The notes: generated from the letters alone by a model not told the origin. A stretch of DNA of 58,089 nucleotides from Microbacterium sp. 70-16 (GCF_001898315.1 NZ_MKTQ01000024.1:1-58089); one strand, 5' to 3'. Shown: positions 33,929 through 43,208, numbered from the stretch's first letter. Translations and numbers: made by a program.

Positions 33929-36073
33929 ATGACCTCTCCCGCCGCGCCCCGCTACGCCGGGCTCGACGGCCTTCGTGCGGTGGCCGTCCTGCTGGTGGTC
34001 GTCTACCACCTCTTCCCGGCGTGGTTCCTGCACTCCGGATTCGTCGGCGTCGACGTCTTCTTCGTCATCTCGGGCTTCCTCATCACGTCGTTGCTGCTGC
34101 GCGAGCGCGCGGCATCCGGCCGCATCGCGCTGCGCGCCTTCTGGACGCGCCGCGCCCGCCGCCTGTTGCCCGCCCTCGCGCTCGTCGTCACCGTCAGCTC
34201 GAGCGCGGCGTGGCTCGTCGGCGGCGACGTGCTCGTCGACCTCGGCCGGCAGGTGCTGGGGGCGGCGACCTTCTCGTACAACTGGGTCGCCATCGCCGAC
34301 GGCGCCTCGTACTTCAGCGGAGCCGAGCCCGAACTGTTCCGCAACCTCTGGTCACTCGCCGTCGAAGAGCAGTTCTACGTCCTGTGGCCGCTGCTGCTGC
34401 CGGTGCTGCTGGTCGTCCGCCGACGCTGGTTGCGGCTCACGGTCGCCCTGGCCCTCGCGGCCGCGTCGGCGCTCTGGGCCGTCGCCCTGGTGACGAGCGT
34501 GACGAGCGCGGCAAGCGCGAGCGGCGCGTCGGGCGCCTCCGGCGGCGCGCTCACCCGCGCCTACTACGGCACCGACAGCCACGCGTTCGGCCTGCTGATC
34601 GGCGTCGCCCTGGCACTGTTGCTCGCCGCGCGAATGACAGGCGACCGGATGCCCGGGCCTCGCCCCATCGTCGCCGGCGTCGCCGGCTGGGTGGCCCTCG
34701 CGGCGCTCATTGCCGTCGCGGCGTGGCCCGGCGGGGCATCCCTGTATCCGTACATTCCGCTCGCGGCATCCGTCCTGACCGCCGTCGTGATCGCGCTGGC
34801 TGTCGGCGCGAGCTCGCGTTTCGGGCGCGCGCTCGACGTGCAGCCGCTGCGCTGGATCGGCGAGCGTTCGTACGGGATCTACCTGTGGCACTGGCCAATC
34901 GTCGTGTTGCTGACGGTCGCGACGACGGGCTCGTTCGTCGACGCGGCGATCCCCGTCCCGGTCGGGATTCTCGCCGCGCTGATCACCGTCGTCGCCTCGG
35001 CGCTGTCGTACCGGTTCCTCGAGCAGCCCGTGCGCCGCCTCGGATTCCGCGGCGCCCTCCGCGCCTTCGGTCAGCGCCTCTCGGGCAACCCCGGCCGCCG
35101 CTTCGGCGCGATCGCGACCGTCGTCGCCGCAGCTCTCGCCCTCGGCGGAACCTCCGCCGCTGTCGCCGCCGCTCCCCCGCTCAGCTCGAGTGAGGCCGTC
35201 GTGCAGGCGGGGATGGACGCGTTGGCGAAGGCGTCGGCGGCGCCGGCCTCTGAGACGACCGGTACGGGCGACGCGGATGCCGCGGCTGCGCCCACCCCCG
35301 GGTCGACGAATGCCCCGGCCGAGCACTCCGCCGCAGAGTCGGATGCCCCTGCCGCCGCCGCGTGCGCGACCCACGCCGCCGGGGCGCACGCCGCCGCCCC
35401 CACGAGCGAGGCGCACGCTTCAGCCCCCGCCGGCGCCGATGCGTTGAGCACACCGCCCGCCGCGGACGCCGACCCCTGCACCGGCCCAGGCGGGCGCCCA
35501 CTTCCGCCCGCCGAACTGGCCGTCCCGGGCGACCGGATCTCGGCGGTCGGCGACTCCGTCATGCTCGCGTCGGCGGGCGGGCTGCTCGACGAACTCCCGG
35601 GCATCCAGATCGATGCCGCCGTCTCGCGGTCGATGTGGGCCGGCACCGACATCGTCGCGTCACTCGCAGCGACGGGCGCCCTGCGCGACTACGTCGTCGT
35701 GGGACTCGGCACGAACGGGCCGGTCGGCGCGGACGAACTGCAGCAGGTGTACGACGCGATCGGCCCCGACCGTACGCTCGTGCTCGTCACCGCTTTCGCG
35801 CCGCGCAACTGGATCGACGGGGTGAATGCCGAACTGGCATCCTTCACCGCGTCGCATCCACGCGTCGTCGTCGCCGACTGGTCGCACGCGATCGCGCCGC
35901 ACCTCGACTATCTGGCGGGCGACCAGATCCACCCCGGACCGACCGGCGGGCAGGTCTATGCCGACACCGTCGCCGACGCCGTCAACGGCGTCGAGAACCA
36001 GCACGCGCAGGTGCGGTACGAGGTCGAGCTGATCCGCTGGGCGGCGACGCGCACGTTCGAACCGCAGCCCTGA
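33929..36073 (+). CDS. acyltransferase-3/SGNH fusion, surface O-acetyltransferase (OatA-like)
   Basis: 714 residues. An integral membrane acyltransferase-3 domain with 10-11 helices (YAGLDGLRAVAVLLVVVYH with catalytic His, FVGVDVFFVISGFLIT, SLAVEEQFYVLWP) is followed by an extracellular Ala/Pro/Ser-rich linker (about 420-525) and an SGNH hydrolase domain: SAVGDSVMLAS, VGLGTNGP, DQIHPGPTGG. It would move acyl groups across the membrane and esterify a surface glycan or peptidoglycan. ATG 33929 is chosen; the upstream frame overlaps the divergent kinase gene. Confidence 0.88.
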   Translation: MTSPAAPRYAGLDGLRAVAVLLVVVYHLFPAWFLHSGFVGVDVFFVISGFLITSLLLRERAASGRIALRAFWTRRARRLLPALALVVTVSSSAAWLVGGDVLVDLGRQVLGAATFSYNWVAIADGASYFSGAEPELFRNLWSLAVEEQFYVLWPLLLPVLLVVRRRWLRLTVALALAAASALWAVALVTSVTSAASASGASGASGGALTRAYYGTDSHAFGLLIGVALALLLAARMTGDRMPGPRPIVAGVAGWVALAALIAVAAWPGGASLYPYIPLAASVLTAVVIALAVGASSRFGRALDVQPLRWIGERSYGIYLWHWPIVVLLTVATTGSFVDAAIPVPVGILAALITVVASALSYRFLEQPVRRLGFRGALRAFGQRLSGNPGRRFGAIATVVAAALALGGTSAAVAAAPPLSSSEAVVQAGMDALAKASAAPASETTGTGDADAAAAPTPGSTNAPAEHSAAESDAPAAAACATHAAGAHAAAPTSEAHASAPAGADALSTPPAADADPCTGPGGRPLPPAELAVPGDRISAVGDSVMLASAGGLLDELPGIQIDAAVSRSMWAGTDIVASLAATGALRDYVVVGLGTNGPVGADELQQVYDAIGPDRTLVLVTAFAPRNWIDGVNAELASFTASHPRVVVADWSHAIAPHLDYLAGDQIHPGPTGGQVYADTVADAVNGVENQHAQVRYEVELIRWAATRTFEPQP

Positions 36074-36079
36074 GCCCGT

Positions 36080-37210
36080 TCAGATGCGCGTGACGAGCGC
36101 GACCGATCGCTCGGTCGCGACGAAGCCGAGCCCCTCGTAGAGCGAGTTCGCGCCCGTGGGACTCGCGGTATCGACGTCGAGCACGGCGCGCTCGAGTCCG
36201 GCCTCGCCGATCGCGGCGAGCGTCGCGGCGATGACGAACGGGGCGACGCCGCGGCGCCGGTGCGCGCGCACGACGCCGATCAGGTCGATGTACGAATTGG
36301 TCGCGCCGAGGGTCTGCCAGTCGTCTTCGTTGACGGATGCCAGGCAGAAGCCGACGATGGCGCCTTCGGCGTCCAGCGCGAGCCGCGACAGGTCGGCGCG
36401 GAAGAACGGCCCGCCGACGAACTTGGCCCACGACTCCGGCTGCGACGGAAGGCTGCCCCAGTGGTCGCGGAACGCGTCGTTGCGCGCCAGGCGCGCATCG
36501 TCGTCGCGTTCGTGCGTGTATGCGACGATCGTGATGCCCTCGGGCGCGGGCGGGGTGGGCAGCGGCGCGGACATGTCGCGCTCCATCGACGTGAACCAGC
36601 GCTCGGCCGTGAACCCGGCGCGCTCGGCGAGCCGCTGCTGATCGGGCTGGCTCTCTTCGCCGTACAGCTTGAGGTCGGCCGTCCGGGGGGTGGGGGTGGT
36701 GGGGTTGGCTTCGTCGCTGGCTGCGGGTTCGTCGGCGGCTGCGCTGGTTGCGACTGCGGCGTCGGTTTCGGCGGCTTCGATCTCGGCGGCGGCCTGCGCG
36801 AGCTGCTCGAGTCCGCGGGCGCGCTGCCAACGCAGCAGCACGGTGCCGATGCCGCGCCTCCGCCACTGCGGGTGGACGGCTCCGCCGAGGTGCGCTGTGA
36901 GCGCGCCCGCGCGGGCCGGGTGCAGGAAGGACGAACCGAAGGCGATGATGGTGCCCGAGGCATCCAGCGCCACGAGCGAATCGCGGGCGTGGTCGATGTG
37001 CGGCAGATCGAACGTGTCGGCGATCTCTTCGCGCGGAGTGGTCCACGTCGGGTGGTCGACGGTGTCGGCCGCGACGGCGACGGCGTGGATCGCGTCGATG
37101 TCGGCCTCCGTCGGCGCCCGCCACACGGCGACATCCGGATGCGAGGGCAGGCTCACCGGGGCATCCGCCCGCAGTTCGGCCAACCGCTGGACCAGGCTCT
37201 TCTCGCTCAC
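36080..37210 (-). CDS. double GNAT acetyltransferase (mycothiol synthase-like architecture)
   Basis: 376 residues with two GNAT domains. The acetyl-CoA-binding motif of the first is GGAVHPQWRRRGIGTVLLRW (about 110-129); that of the second is VVRAHRRRGVAPFVIAATLAAI (about 315-336). An Ala/Thr/Pro-rich stretch lies between them (140-175). Tandem GNATs of this size include MshD, but that assignment is not proven by motif, so the substrate is left open. Convergent with the acyltransferase gene, 6 bp apart. Confidence 0.75.
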   Translation of the reverse strand: MSEKSLVQRLAELRADAPVSLPSHPDVAVWRAPTEADIDAIHAVAVAADTVDHPTWTTPREEIADTFDLPHIDHARDSLVALDASGTIIAFGSSFLHPARAGALTAHLGGAVHPQWRRRGIGTVLLRWQRARGLEQLAQAAAEIEAAETDAAVATSAAADEPAASDEANPTTPTPRTADLKLYGEESQPDQQRLAERAGFTAERWFTSMERDMSAPLPTPPAPEGITIVAYTHERDDDARLARNDAFRDHWGSLPSQPESWAKFVGGPFFRADLSRLALDAEGAIVGFCLASVNEDDWQTLGATNSYIDLIGVVRAHRRRGVAPFVIAATLAAIGEAGLERAVLDVDTASPTGANSLYEGLGFVATERSVALVTRI

Positions 37211-37247
37211 CAGGTCACCCTACTCGCGTCGGTGTGCGGGTCACCAC

Positions 37248-37443
37248 GTTTCGTCTCGGCCCTGCGGGCCTCGCTCAACGGCCGGGGTCGGCCCACCCCA
37301 CCCGGCCGCCCCGCGAGCGCAGCGAGACGAAACGCCCACCCCACCCGGTCGTTGAGCGAGCGCAGCGAGACGAAACGTCGTGAGTCGTCTCGGCGAGATT
37401 GCGACGTTTCGTCTCGGTCGCTTCGCTCCCTCGCTCAACGACC
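37248..37443. repeat. four REP/BIME-like repeats between GNAT and rplQ
   Basis: Copies of a motif with ends CGTTTCGTCTCG and CTCGCTCAACG occur at about 37248-37284 and 37405-37443 (forward) and 37314-37334 and 37348-37378 (reverse). Opposed pairs can form large hairpins. The 307-bp gap holds these, the rplQ terminator and no gene. Confidence 0.8.
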
Positions 37444-37464
37444 GACAGTCGGTCCACACAACGG

Positions 37465-37500
37465 CAAGAGGCCCGCACCCCGAAGGGTGCGGGCCTCTTG
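37465..37500 (-). terminator. terminator of the rpoA-rplQ operon
   Basis: A perfect 16-bp stem (CAAGAGGCCCGCACCC at 37465-37480 with 37485-37500) closes a 4-nt loop, UUCG in the minus-strand RNA. It starts 17 nt after the rplQ stop codon. The following T-run is poor. Confidence 0.85.
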
Positions 37501-37517
37501 ACGAGTGCGGGAGGGCC

Positions 37518-38063
37518 TTACTCGGCCTTCTCCTCGACGACCTCAGCGGCCTCAGCAGCGGCGGCCTCCTCGACGGGAGCCTCCTCCGCAGCCTCGACGA
37601 CCTCAGCCTCTACGGCCTCTTCAGCAGCGGCCTCGTCAGCAGCAGGCGCCTCCTCGACGGACGCAGCGGCGGCGGCCTTCTTCGCCGACTTCGGCTTCGG
37701 GTTCACCGGCTCGAGCACGAGCTCGATGACAGCCATGGGGGCGTTGTCGCCCTTGCGGTTGCCGACCTTGGTGATGCGCGTGTAGCCGCCCTCACGGTCC
37801 GCGACGAGCGGAGCGATCTCGGCGAACAGCACGTGCACGACTTCCTTGTCACCGATGACCGAGAGCACGCTGCGACGCGCGTGCAGGTCGCCGCGCTTCG
37901 CCTTCGTGATCAGGCGCTCGGCGAGCGGACGCAGGCGCTTGGCCTTGGTCTCGGTCGTCGTGATCGAGCGGTGGGTGAACAGCGCCGCGGCGAGGTTCGC
38001 AAGCAGCAGGCGCTCGTGGGCGGGGCCGCCTCCGAGGCGGGGACCCTTGGTGGGCTTGGGCAT
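37518..38063 (-). CDS. rplQ: 50S ribosomal protein L17 with acidic tail
   Basis: 181 residues. The first 120 are standard L17 ([28 protein letters not shown], then [16 protein letters not shown] and HARRSV). The last 60 form a low-complexity Ala/Glu/Val tail ([20 protein letters not shown]); bacterial L17 is usually 115-130 residues. Acidic extensions of L17 occur in other actinobacteria. Last gene of the operon, 42 bp after rpoA, with a strong terminator. Confidence 0.97.
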   Translation of the reverse strand: MPKPTKGPRLGGGPAHERLLLANLAAALFTHRSITTTETKAKRLRPLAERLITKAKRGDLHARRSVLSVIGDKEVVHVLFAEIAPLVADREGGYTRITKVGNRKGDNAPMAVIELVLEPVNPKPKSAKKAAAAASVEEAPAADEAAAEEAVEAEVVEAAEEAPVEEAAAAEAAEVVEEKAE

Positions 38064-38105
38064 ATCAGTTACTCCAGGTGAAAGATGTCAGCAGGTGGCC
38101 GGGAC

Positions 38106-39095
38106 TCAGACGGTCTCGTCGTCGTAGCCGCCGTAGAAGTGAGCGCCGTCGAACCCGGGCACCGAGTCCTTCAGCGACAGACCGAGCGAGATGAGCTTGT
38201 CGCGCACCTCGTCGACCGACTTCTGACCGAAGTTGCGGATGTTCATGAGCTGCGTCTCCGACAGGGCGACGAGCTCCGACACCGTGTTGATGCCCTCGCG
38301 CTTGAGGCAGTTGTACGAACGAACCGACAGGTCGAGGTCCTCGATCGGCATCGACAGCTCGTTGGTGAGCACCTCGGCGACCGGCGCGGGGCCGATCTCG
38401 ATGCCCTCGGCCTCGACGTTCAGCTCACGGGCGAGACCGAACAGCTCGGTGAGGGTACGACCGGCGGATGCCACGGCGTCGCGCGGCGTGATCGAGGGCT
38501 TGGCCTCCACGTCGAGCACGAGCTTGTCGAAGTCGGTGCGCTCGCCGGCACGCGTGGCATCCACGCGGTACGACACCTTGAGCACGGGCGAGTAGATCGA
38601 GTCGATCGGGATCTGACCGGCCTCGGCGTACTCGTTGCGGTTCTGCGTCGCCGAGACGTAGCCACGGCCACGCTCGATCGTCAGCTCGAGCTCGAAGCGG
38701 GCCGAGTCGTTGAGCGTCGCGATGACGAGCTCGGGGTTGTGCACCTCGACACCGGCGGGAGCGGAGATGTCGGCAGCGGTGACCTCACCGGCGCCGGTCT
38801 TGCGCAGGTACGCCGTGATGGGCTCGTCGCGCTCGGACGAGACCACAAGCTGCTTGATGTTGAGGATGATCTCGGTGACATCCTCCTTCACACCGGGGAT
38901 GGTGCTGAACTCGTGCAGCACGCCGTCGATGCGGATGCTGGTGACCGCGGCACCGGGAATCGAGGAGAGCAGGCTGCGACGCAGCGCGTTGCCGATCGTG
39001 TAGCCGAAGCCAGGCTCCAGCGGCTCGATGACGAAGCGGCTGCGGAACTCGCCGATCTTCTCCTCGGTCAGGGTGGGACGCTGTGCAATGAGCAC
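38106..39095 (-). CDS. rpoA: RNA polymerase alpha subunit
   Basis: 329 residues, GTG start. N-terminal assembly domain: [41 protein letters not shown]-terminal domain with [19 protein letters not shown] and [16 protein letters not shown], the DNA- and activator-contacting helices. Normal length and order. Preceded by an intercistronic hairpin after rpsK. Confidence 0.98.
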   Translation of the reverse strand: MLIAQRPTLTEEKIGEFRSRFVIEPLEPGFGYTIGNALRRSLLSSIPGAAVTSIRIDGVLHEFSTIPGVKEDVTEIILNIKQLVVSSERDEPITAYLRKTGAGEVTAADISAPAGVEVHNPELVIATLNDSARFELELTIERGRGYVSATQNRNEYAEAGQIPIDSIYSPVLKVSYRVDATRAGERTDFDKLVLDVEAKPSITPRDAVASAGRTLTELFGLARELNVEAEGIEIGPAPVAEVLTNELSMPIEDLDLSVRSYNCLKREGINTVSELVALSETQLMNIRNFGQKSVDEVRDKLISLGLSLKDSVPGFDGAHFYGGYDDETV

Positions 39096-39175
39096 TATGT
39101 GTTCCTTTCCATCACGTGCCCGCTATATGACACGTGCGATTTCAAGAGGTGTTGAGTTGTTGAAAGAACGACGCG

Positions 39176-39203
39176 ACGGATGCCACGCGAACGTGGCATC
39201 CGT
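39176..39203 (-). other. GGATGCC hairpin between rpsK and rpoA
   Basis: ACGGATGCCACG (39176-39187) pairs perfectly with 39192-39203 over a 4-nt loop (UUCG in the minus-strand RNA), followed by TCGCGTCGTTCTTTC. It could be a partial terminator, attenuator or processing site that adjusts rpoA level relative to ribosomal proteins. Confidence 0.7.
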
Positions 39204-39211
39204 GCGAAGAG

Positions 39212-39610
39212 TCAGACGCGGCGGCGCTTCGGCGGACGGCAGCCGTTGTGCGCCTGCGGCGTCACGTCGTTGATCGAGCCCACCTCGAGGCCGGCGGCCT
39301 GCAGCGAGCGGATCGCGGTCTCGCGACCCGAACCCGGACCCTTCACGAAGACGTCGACCTTCTTGACGCCGTGCTCGGCGGCTTGGCGGGCAGCCGACTC
39401 GGCGGCCATGCCGGCGGCGTACGGGGTCGACTTGCGCGAGCCCTTGAAGCCCACGCCACCCGACGATGCCCAGCTGATGACAGCACCGGTCGGGTCGGTG
39501 ATCGAGACGATCGTGTTGTTGAACGTCGACTTGATGTGGGCGTGGCCCAGCGCGATGTTCTTCTTTTCCTTGCGACGCGGCTTGCGCGCGGCGGTCTTGG
39601 CCTGTGCCAT
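39212..39610 (-). CDS. rpsK: 30S ribosomal protein S11
   Basis: 132 residues: basic N-terminus ([33 protein letters not shown]), [21 protein letters not shown] and the C-terminal [18 protein letters not shown]. It forms part of the 30S platform near the mRNA exit. Standard length; follows rpsM by 34 bp. Confidence 0.98.
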   Translation of the reverse strand: MAQAKTAARKPRRKEKKNIALGHAHIKSTFNNTIVSITDPTGAVISWASSGGVGFKGSRKSTPYAAGMAAESAARQAAEHGVKKVDVFVKGPGSGRETAIRSLQAAGLEVGSINDVTPQAHNGCRPPKRRRV

Positions 39611-39644
39611 GTGAGTGTTCTCCTAAACCTGTAGGCGGCCGCGC

Positions 39645-40019
39645 TTAGCGCGCCTTCTTCTTGCCGGCGACGGTGCGCTTGGGACCCTTGCGGGTACGCG
39701 CGTTGGTCTTCGTGCGCTGGCCGCGCACGGGCAGGCCGCGGCGGTGGCGGAGGCCCTCGTACGAGCCGATCTCGACCTTGCGGCGGATGTCAGCGGCGAC
39801 CTCGCGGCGCAGGTCACCCTCCACCTTGTAGTTGCCTTCGATGTGGTCGCGCAGAGCGACCAGCTGGTCGTCGGTGAGGTCCTTGACGCGGATCGACTCG
39901 TCGATCTCGGTGGCCTTGAGGATCTCGACCGAGCGGGTACGGCCGATGCCGTAGATGTACGTGAGGGCGATCACCACGCGCTTGTCGCGCGGGATGTCAA
40001 CGCCGGCAAGACGTGCCAT
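39645..40019 (-). CDS. rpsM: 30S ribosomal protein S13
   Basis: 124 residues: [57 protein letters not shown] and [15 protein letters not shown]. It sits in the 30S head and contacts the P-site tRNA. ATG 40019 gives the family start; a longer frame to 40163 is not part of the protein. Confidence 0.98.
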   Translation of the reverse strand: MARLAGVDIPRDKRVVIALTYIYGIGRTRSVEILKATEIDESIRVKDLTDDQLVALRDHIEGNYKVEGDLRREVAADIRRKVEIGSYEGLRHRRGLPVRGQRTKTNARTRKGPKRTVAGKKKAR

Positions 40020-40163
40020 GCGGTTTCTCCTAGGAGTAGTGGAGGTGTGGAGCAGGATCGGTGCCCGGGCCTCCACCCGGGGTGTCCCCCGCTCGCGCGG
40101 GTTCTGATCTGCCTGTATGCGTATTGAGTTGTGTTCGAGGGGTGCCGCTCGCGCGGCATCCAC

Positions 40164-40280
40164 TCAGCCCTGGCGCTGCTTGTGACGCGGGTTCGACTTG
40201 CAGATGACCATGACGCGACCGTGGCGACGGATGACCTTGCAGTGGTCGCAGATGGGCTTGACGGAGGGGTTGACCTTCAT
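40164..40280 (-). CDS. rpmJ: 50S ribosomal protein L36
   Basis: 38 residues: [19 protein letters not shown] followed by [19 protein letters not shown]. The Cys-x2-Cys and later Cys-x4-His ligands mark the zinc-binding C+ form. It is one codon longer than the usual 37. Located between infA and rpsM, its normal place. Confidence 0.97.
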   Translation of the reverse strand: MKVNPSVKPICDHCKVIRRHGRVMVICKSNPRHKQRQG

Positions 40281-40309
40281 GATGTTTCCTTGCGCTGTCT
40301 TCGAGTCGT

Positions 40310-40329
40310 GCGGATGCCGAGGCATCCGC
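40310..40329 (-). other. GGATGCC hairpin between infA and rpmJ
   Basis: GCGGATGCC (40310-40318) and GGCATCCGC (40321-40329) are perfectly complementary and nearly adjacent. Same core heptamer as the rpsK-rpoA hairpin. Probably an intercistronic RNA structure. Confidence 0.55.
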
Positions 40330-40352
40330 CCGCTCGTTACTTCTCGACCGGT

Positions 40353-40574
40353 CTAGCGGTAGCGGTAGACGATGCGACCACGCGTGAGGTCGTAGGGCGA
40401 GAGCTCCACGACGACGCGGTCTTCGGGGATGATGCGGATGTAGTTCTGCCGCATCTTTCCGGAAATCGTGGCCAGGACCTTGTGTCCGTTGGTGAGCTCA
40501 ACGCGGAACATCGCGTTGGGCAGAGCCTCCGACACGACGCCCTCGATCTCGATGACACCGTCTTTCTTAGCCAT
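40353..40574 (-). CDS. infA: translation initiation factor IF-1
   Basis: 73 residues of the OB-fold IF-1: [60 protein letters not shown] and GRIVYRYR. It occupies the ribosomal A site during initiation. First gene of the infA-rpmJ-rpsM-rpsK-rpoA-rplQ operon, with a good promoter about 112 nt upstream. Confidence 0.98.
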   Translation of the reverse strand: MAKKDGVIEIEGVVSEALPNAMFRVELTNGHKVLATISGKMRQNYIRIIPEDRVVVELSPYDLTRGRIVYRYR

Positions 40575-40685
40575 AGCCTCGCTGACGCTTGTGCAGGCCG
40601 GTCGGTCTGCGATGGGTGGTGGGTTCGGTGCTCTTGCTCGCCTTCACGGCGACACGCCAATGAAGGCGCAAGGCACCAAAGATCT

Positions 40686-40714
40686 AGTGTACGTGATAGT
40701 GCGCGCCCCGGCAA
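40686..40714 (-). promoter_or_regulatory. promoter of the infA operon
   Basis: On the minus strand TTGCCG (40714-40709), a 17-bp spacer and TACACT (40691-40686) match a sigma-70-type promoter. It lies in the 351-bp gap upstream of infA, which shows no other gene-like feature. Confidence 0.6.
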
Positions 40715-40925
40715 ACCGCCGCGGCGCGCGCCACCGCGCTCAGTTGAAGAGCGTCGCGAACGAGGACCCTCTAGCGCGCCGAAGGCAGTCGTCGGCCCCC
40801 AGATTGGTCATCAGCGAACGCGCGATCGACGCAGACCGGAGGCCCCCACCGACCGGCAGGTGCTCCTGGTGTCGCGGTGTCATCACCGACGACCGCCCAT
40901 CGACGCGACTCGTGTCGATCCGAGG

Positions 40926-41243
40926 CTAGCGGGTCGCGTAGCCGACCGAATAGCTCGCGGGCCAGGGGCAACTCGGCCACGTCGCACTTGAGACGACGAA
41001 ACTCCCCGCCGAGCGCCAGCCGGTGTACTTCGTCCACGAAGGGAATGGGGACACCGCATTGCACACGACGTATGCATTCACTTCCGCCTGAATCGGGAAC
41101 CCTGAGCAACTGACAACGCCACCACCAGCCCCTTGATCGTAGGAGATGGTGCAGCTCGCCGCTTGAGCCGCGCCACCACCTGCCACGGTGATCCCCAGTA
41201 CAAGCGCCGCGGTCACGATGCCGACTGCAAACTTCCTTCGCAT
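40926..41243 (-). CDS. small secreted cysteine-containing protein, unknown
   Basis: 105 residues: signal peptide with basic start MRRKFAVGIV and cleavage likely after AQA; the mature part of about 80 residues has four cysteines (CTISYDQGAGGG, SCSGF, VVCNAV, WPSCPW), probably two disulfides, and many aromatic residues. No family recognised. GGGAGGA precedes the ATG and a good promoter lies at 41277-41305. It sits directly downstream of a DsbA-like gene, which could oxidise it. Confidence 0.6.
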   Translation of the reverse strand: MRRKFAVGIVTAALVLGITVAGGGAAQAASCTISYDQGAGGGVVSCSGFPIQAEVNAYVVCNAVSPFPSWTKYTGWRSAGSFVVSSATWPSCPWPASYSVGYATR

Positions 41244-41276
41244 TATCCAGTCCTCCCGTGTGGTCTGACAACGAGG

Positions 41277-41305
41277 ACGCTACGCTCGCAATCGGTCACC
41301 GTCAA
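41277..41305 (-). promoter_or_regulatory. promoter of the small secreted protein gene
   Basis: Minus-strand TTGACG (41305-41300), a 17-bp spacer and TAGCGT (41282-41277), 34 nt before the ATG. Strong -35 and moderate -10 match. Confidence 0.6.
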
Positions 41306-41320
41306 GAGGTTCGAGTCGCA

Positions 41321-42001
41321 CTACTCGAACAGTGAAGCGAAAGAACCAACGGCGGGGAACTCGGCAATGGTCTCACCGTTGATCGCTACCGTGGGAGTCC
41401 CGATCTGGCTCCTTCCCGGAGCCAGGGGGGTGTCTTTCGTCTTCGCGGTGACGAAGCTGGCGTACCGCTGCTCTGTCACGCACGTGTCGATTCCGGTGAC
41501 GCCGACGCCGGCGGCGATCGCGATGATCTCGTCGTCGGTCAGACCCGTCGAGTTCTCGTCGGGCTGGTTCTCGTACATCGCCTGCATGAACGGCACCGCG
41601 GCATCCGGATCAGCCTCGGCGACGCAGTACATCGCGTTGGCCGCACGGGTCGAGAACTCTGTGCCCTGCGAGTAGCGGTCGAGGATCGAGATCGGGTGGA
41701 TGTTGAGCGTGATCGTGCCGTCGTTGACGAGGCTCAGGATCTCGTCGCCGTACGCCGTCTCGAACTGGTTGCAGATCGGGCACATGAAGTCGATGTAGGT
41801 GTCGAGTGTCTGCTCGCCGCTGCCGACGACGATCGCGCCGGTCTCCTGGTTGATGCCCGAGCCGCTCGGCGGCGTACCGGGGTCGGTCGCGGCGTTGTTC
41901 ATCCAGACCACGAGCGCGATCACGAGCGCGACGATGGCGACGACCGCCACGCTCACCCAGATCGCGAACCAGTTCTGCTTCCCCGCTGCTGCCTGTGCCA
42001 T
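41321..42001 (-). CDS. membrane-anchored DsbA/thioredoxin-fold protein
   Basis: 226 residues: one N-terminal membrane anchor (NWFAIWVSVAVVAIVALVIALVVW), then an extracytoplasmic DsbA-type domain with FMCPICNQFE (CPIC active site) and a cis-proline loop GTPTVAING. Another Cys pair (YCVAEA, DTCVTE) is present. It would oxidise or isomerise disulfides of exported proteins. ATG 42001 is preferred because AGAGAGG lies 6 nt upstream; 42016 and 42058 are in-frame alternatives. Confidence 0.8.
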   Translation of the reverse strand: MAQAAAGKQNWFAIWVSVAVVAIVALVIALVVWMNNAATDPGTPPSGSGINQETGAIVVGSGEQTLDTYIDFMCPICNQFETAYGDEILSLVNDGTITLNIHPISILDRYSQGTEFSTRAANAMYCVAEADPDAAVPFMQAMYENQPDENSTGLTDDEIIAIAAGVGVTGIDTCVTEQRYASFVTAKTKDTPLAPGRSQIGTPTVAINGETIAEFPAVGSFASLFE

Positions 42002-42118
42002 GCTCGCCTCTCTCATCGCCGCGCGCTCCGCGCGCACACCCTGTCTATTTTCCCCCATGGGCGCCTATGCGTTCCCCGTGAGTGCGCCGTGCCAATGCCG
42101 CTTGGCGGGGCTTGCGCG

Positions 42119-42218
42119 CCGCAATAGCTCAGGAGCCGAGCCGCTCTCGCGAAGCACGCGCCGCGGATTTCCGCGGCGCGCGGCGGGCGCGGAGACCGCC
42201 GTTCCTGAGTTGTTGCGG
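42119..42218. other. large palindromic element between map and the DsbA-like gene
   Basis: The centre is a perfect 11-bp stem (CGCGCCGCGGA 42157-42167 with 42170-42180, 2-nt loop). The flanks CCGCAATAGCTCAGGAG (from 42119) and TTCCTGAGTTGTTGCGG (to 42218) are imperfect inverted copies. The 297-bp gap has no gene. It may be a terminator after map, an IR-bounded repeat element, or a regulatory RNA. Confidence 0.5.
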
Positions 42219-42355
42219 TGGGGCGGCGTTGACCGGCCGGCCGCAAGTCCGGCGCGCAAGCCCAGGCACGCGCGAACCCACGACGCGGGCAGCAAACGGC
42301 CGGTCCACACGAGCGGCCGGACCACACGGCGCAAGCGCCGGCGAGCGCGAGCCCG

Positions 42356-43198
42356 CTACGCGATAGCCACCGGCACAACCCCGAACGGGGCGAGCCCCGC
42401 GGCTCCGCCGTCGGCGGCGGTCAGCACCCAGATGCCGCCCTCGTGGACGGCGACGCTGTGCTCCCAGTGCGCGCCGTCGCTGCCGTCGACCGTCGTGACG
42501 GTCCAGTCGTCGTCCTCGACGAAAGTCGCATCCGACCCCGACGTGACCATCGGCTCGATCGCGAGACACAGGCCCGGGCGCACAGCCGGCCCCAGGTCGG
42601 CGACACGGTAGTTGAACACCGTCGGGCCCTCGTGCATGCGGCGTCCGATGCCGTGGCCGACGTAGTCGCGCAGGATGCCGTACTCGGCGCCATCCGCATC
42701 GGCGGCCCGCTCGATGTAGCCCTGCACCGCGTCGCCGATCTCGCCGACGCGGCCCGCCGACGCGAGCGCCGCGATCCCGGCCCACAGCGACCCCTCGGTA
42801 ACCTCCGACAGGCGCTGCCGCGCAGCGGCAACAGGAGACGGCCCCCCGGGCACGACGAGCGTGATCGCCGAGTCGCCGTTCCAGCCCTTGAACTGGGCGC
42901 CGGCGTCGATCGAGACGATGTCGCCGGGCTCGAGCACACGCGAGCCCGGGATGCCGTGCACCACCTGGTCGTTGACCGAGATGCAGGTCGTGTGCCGGTA
43001 CCCGCGCACGAGCTGGAAGTTCGACTCCGCACCCCGCTCAGCAACGACGGCGGCAGCGGCGGCATCGAGCTCACCCGTCGTGACGCCGGGTGCGACCAGC
43101 GCGCGCACGGCGTCGAGCATCGCGGCGGTGATCTGCCCGGGCTCGACCATCGCCCGCAGTTGGGCGGGCGTCTTGTAGAGCGAGCGGCGCAATCCCAC
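42356..43198 (-). CDS. map: type I methionine aminopeptidase
   Basis: 280 residues. Metal ligands appear in order: IDAGAQFKGWNGDSAI (two Asp), GHGIGRRMHE (His), LAIEPMVTSG (Glu) and the late EHSVAVHEGG (Glu); the substrate His is in RGYRHTTC. It removes initiator Met from nascent proteins. It lies 10 bp after adk in the usual secY-adk-map order. The C-terminus carries a short Gly/Ala extension. Confidence 0.96.
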   Translation of the reverse strand: MGLRRSLYKTPAQLRAMVEPGQITAAMLDAVRALVAPGVTTGELDAAAAAVVAERGAESNFQLVRGYRHTTCISVNDQVVHGIPGSRVLEPGDIVSIDAGAQFKGWNGDSAITLVVPGGPSPVAAARQRLSEVTEGSLWAGIAALASAGRVGEIGDAVQGYIERAADADGAEYGILRDYVGHGIGRRMHEGPTVFNYRVADLGPAVRPGLCLAIEPMVTSGSDATFVEDDDWTVTTVDGSDGAHWEHSVAVHEGGIWVLTAADGGAAGLAPFGVVPVAIA

Positions 43199-43208
43199 GG
43201 TCAGGCGC

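Noticed and set aside
36080..37210. Mycothiol synthase MshD
   Set aside because: Tandem GNAT layout is compatible, but no diagnostic motif or neighbour supports it; left as GNAT.
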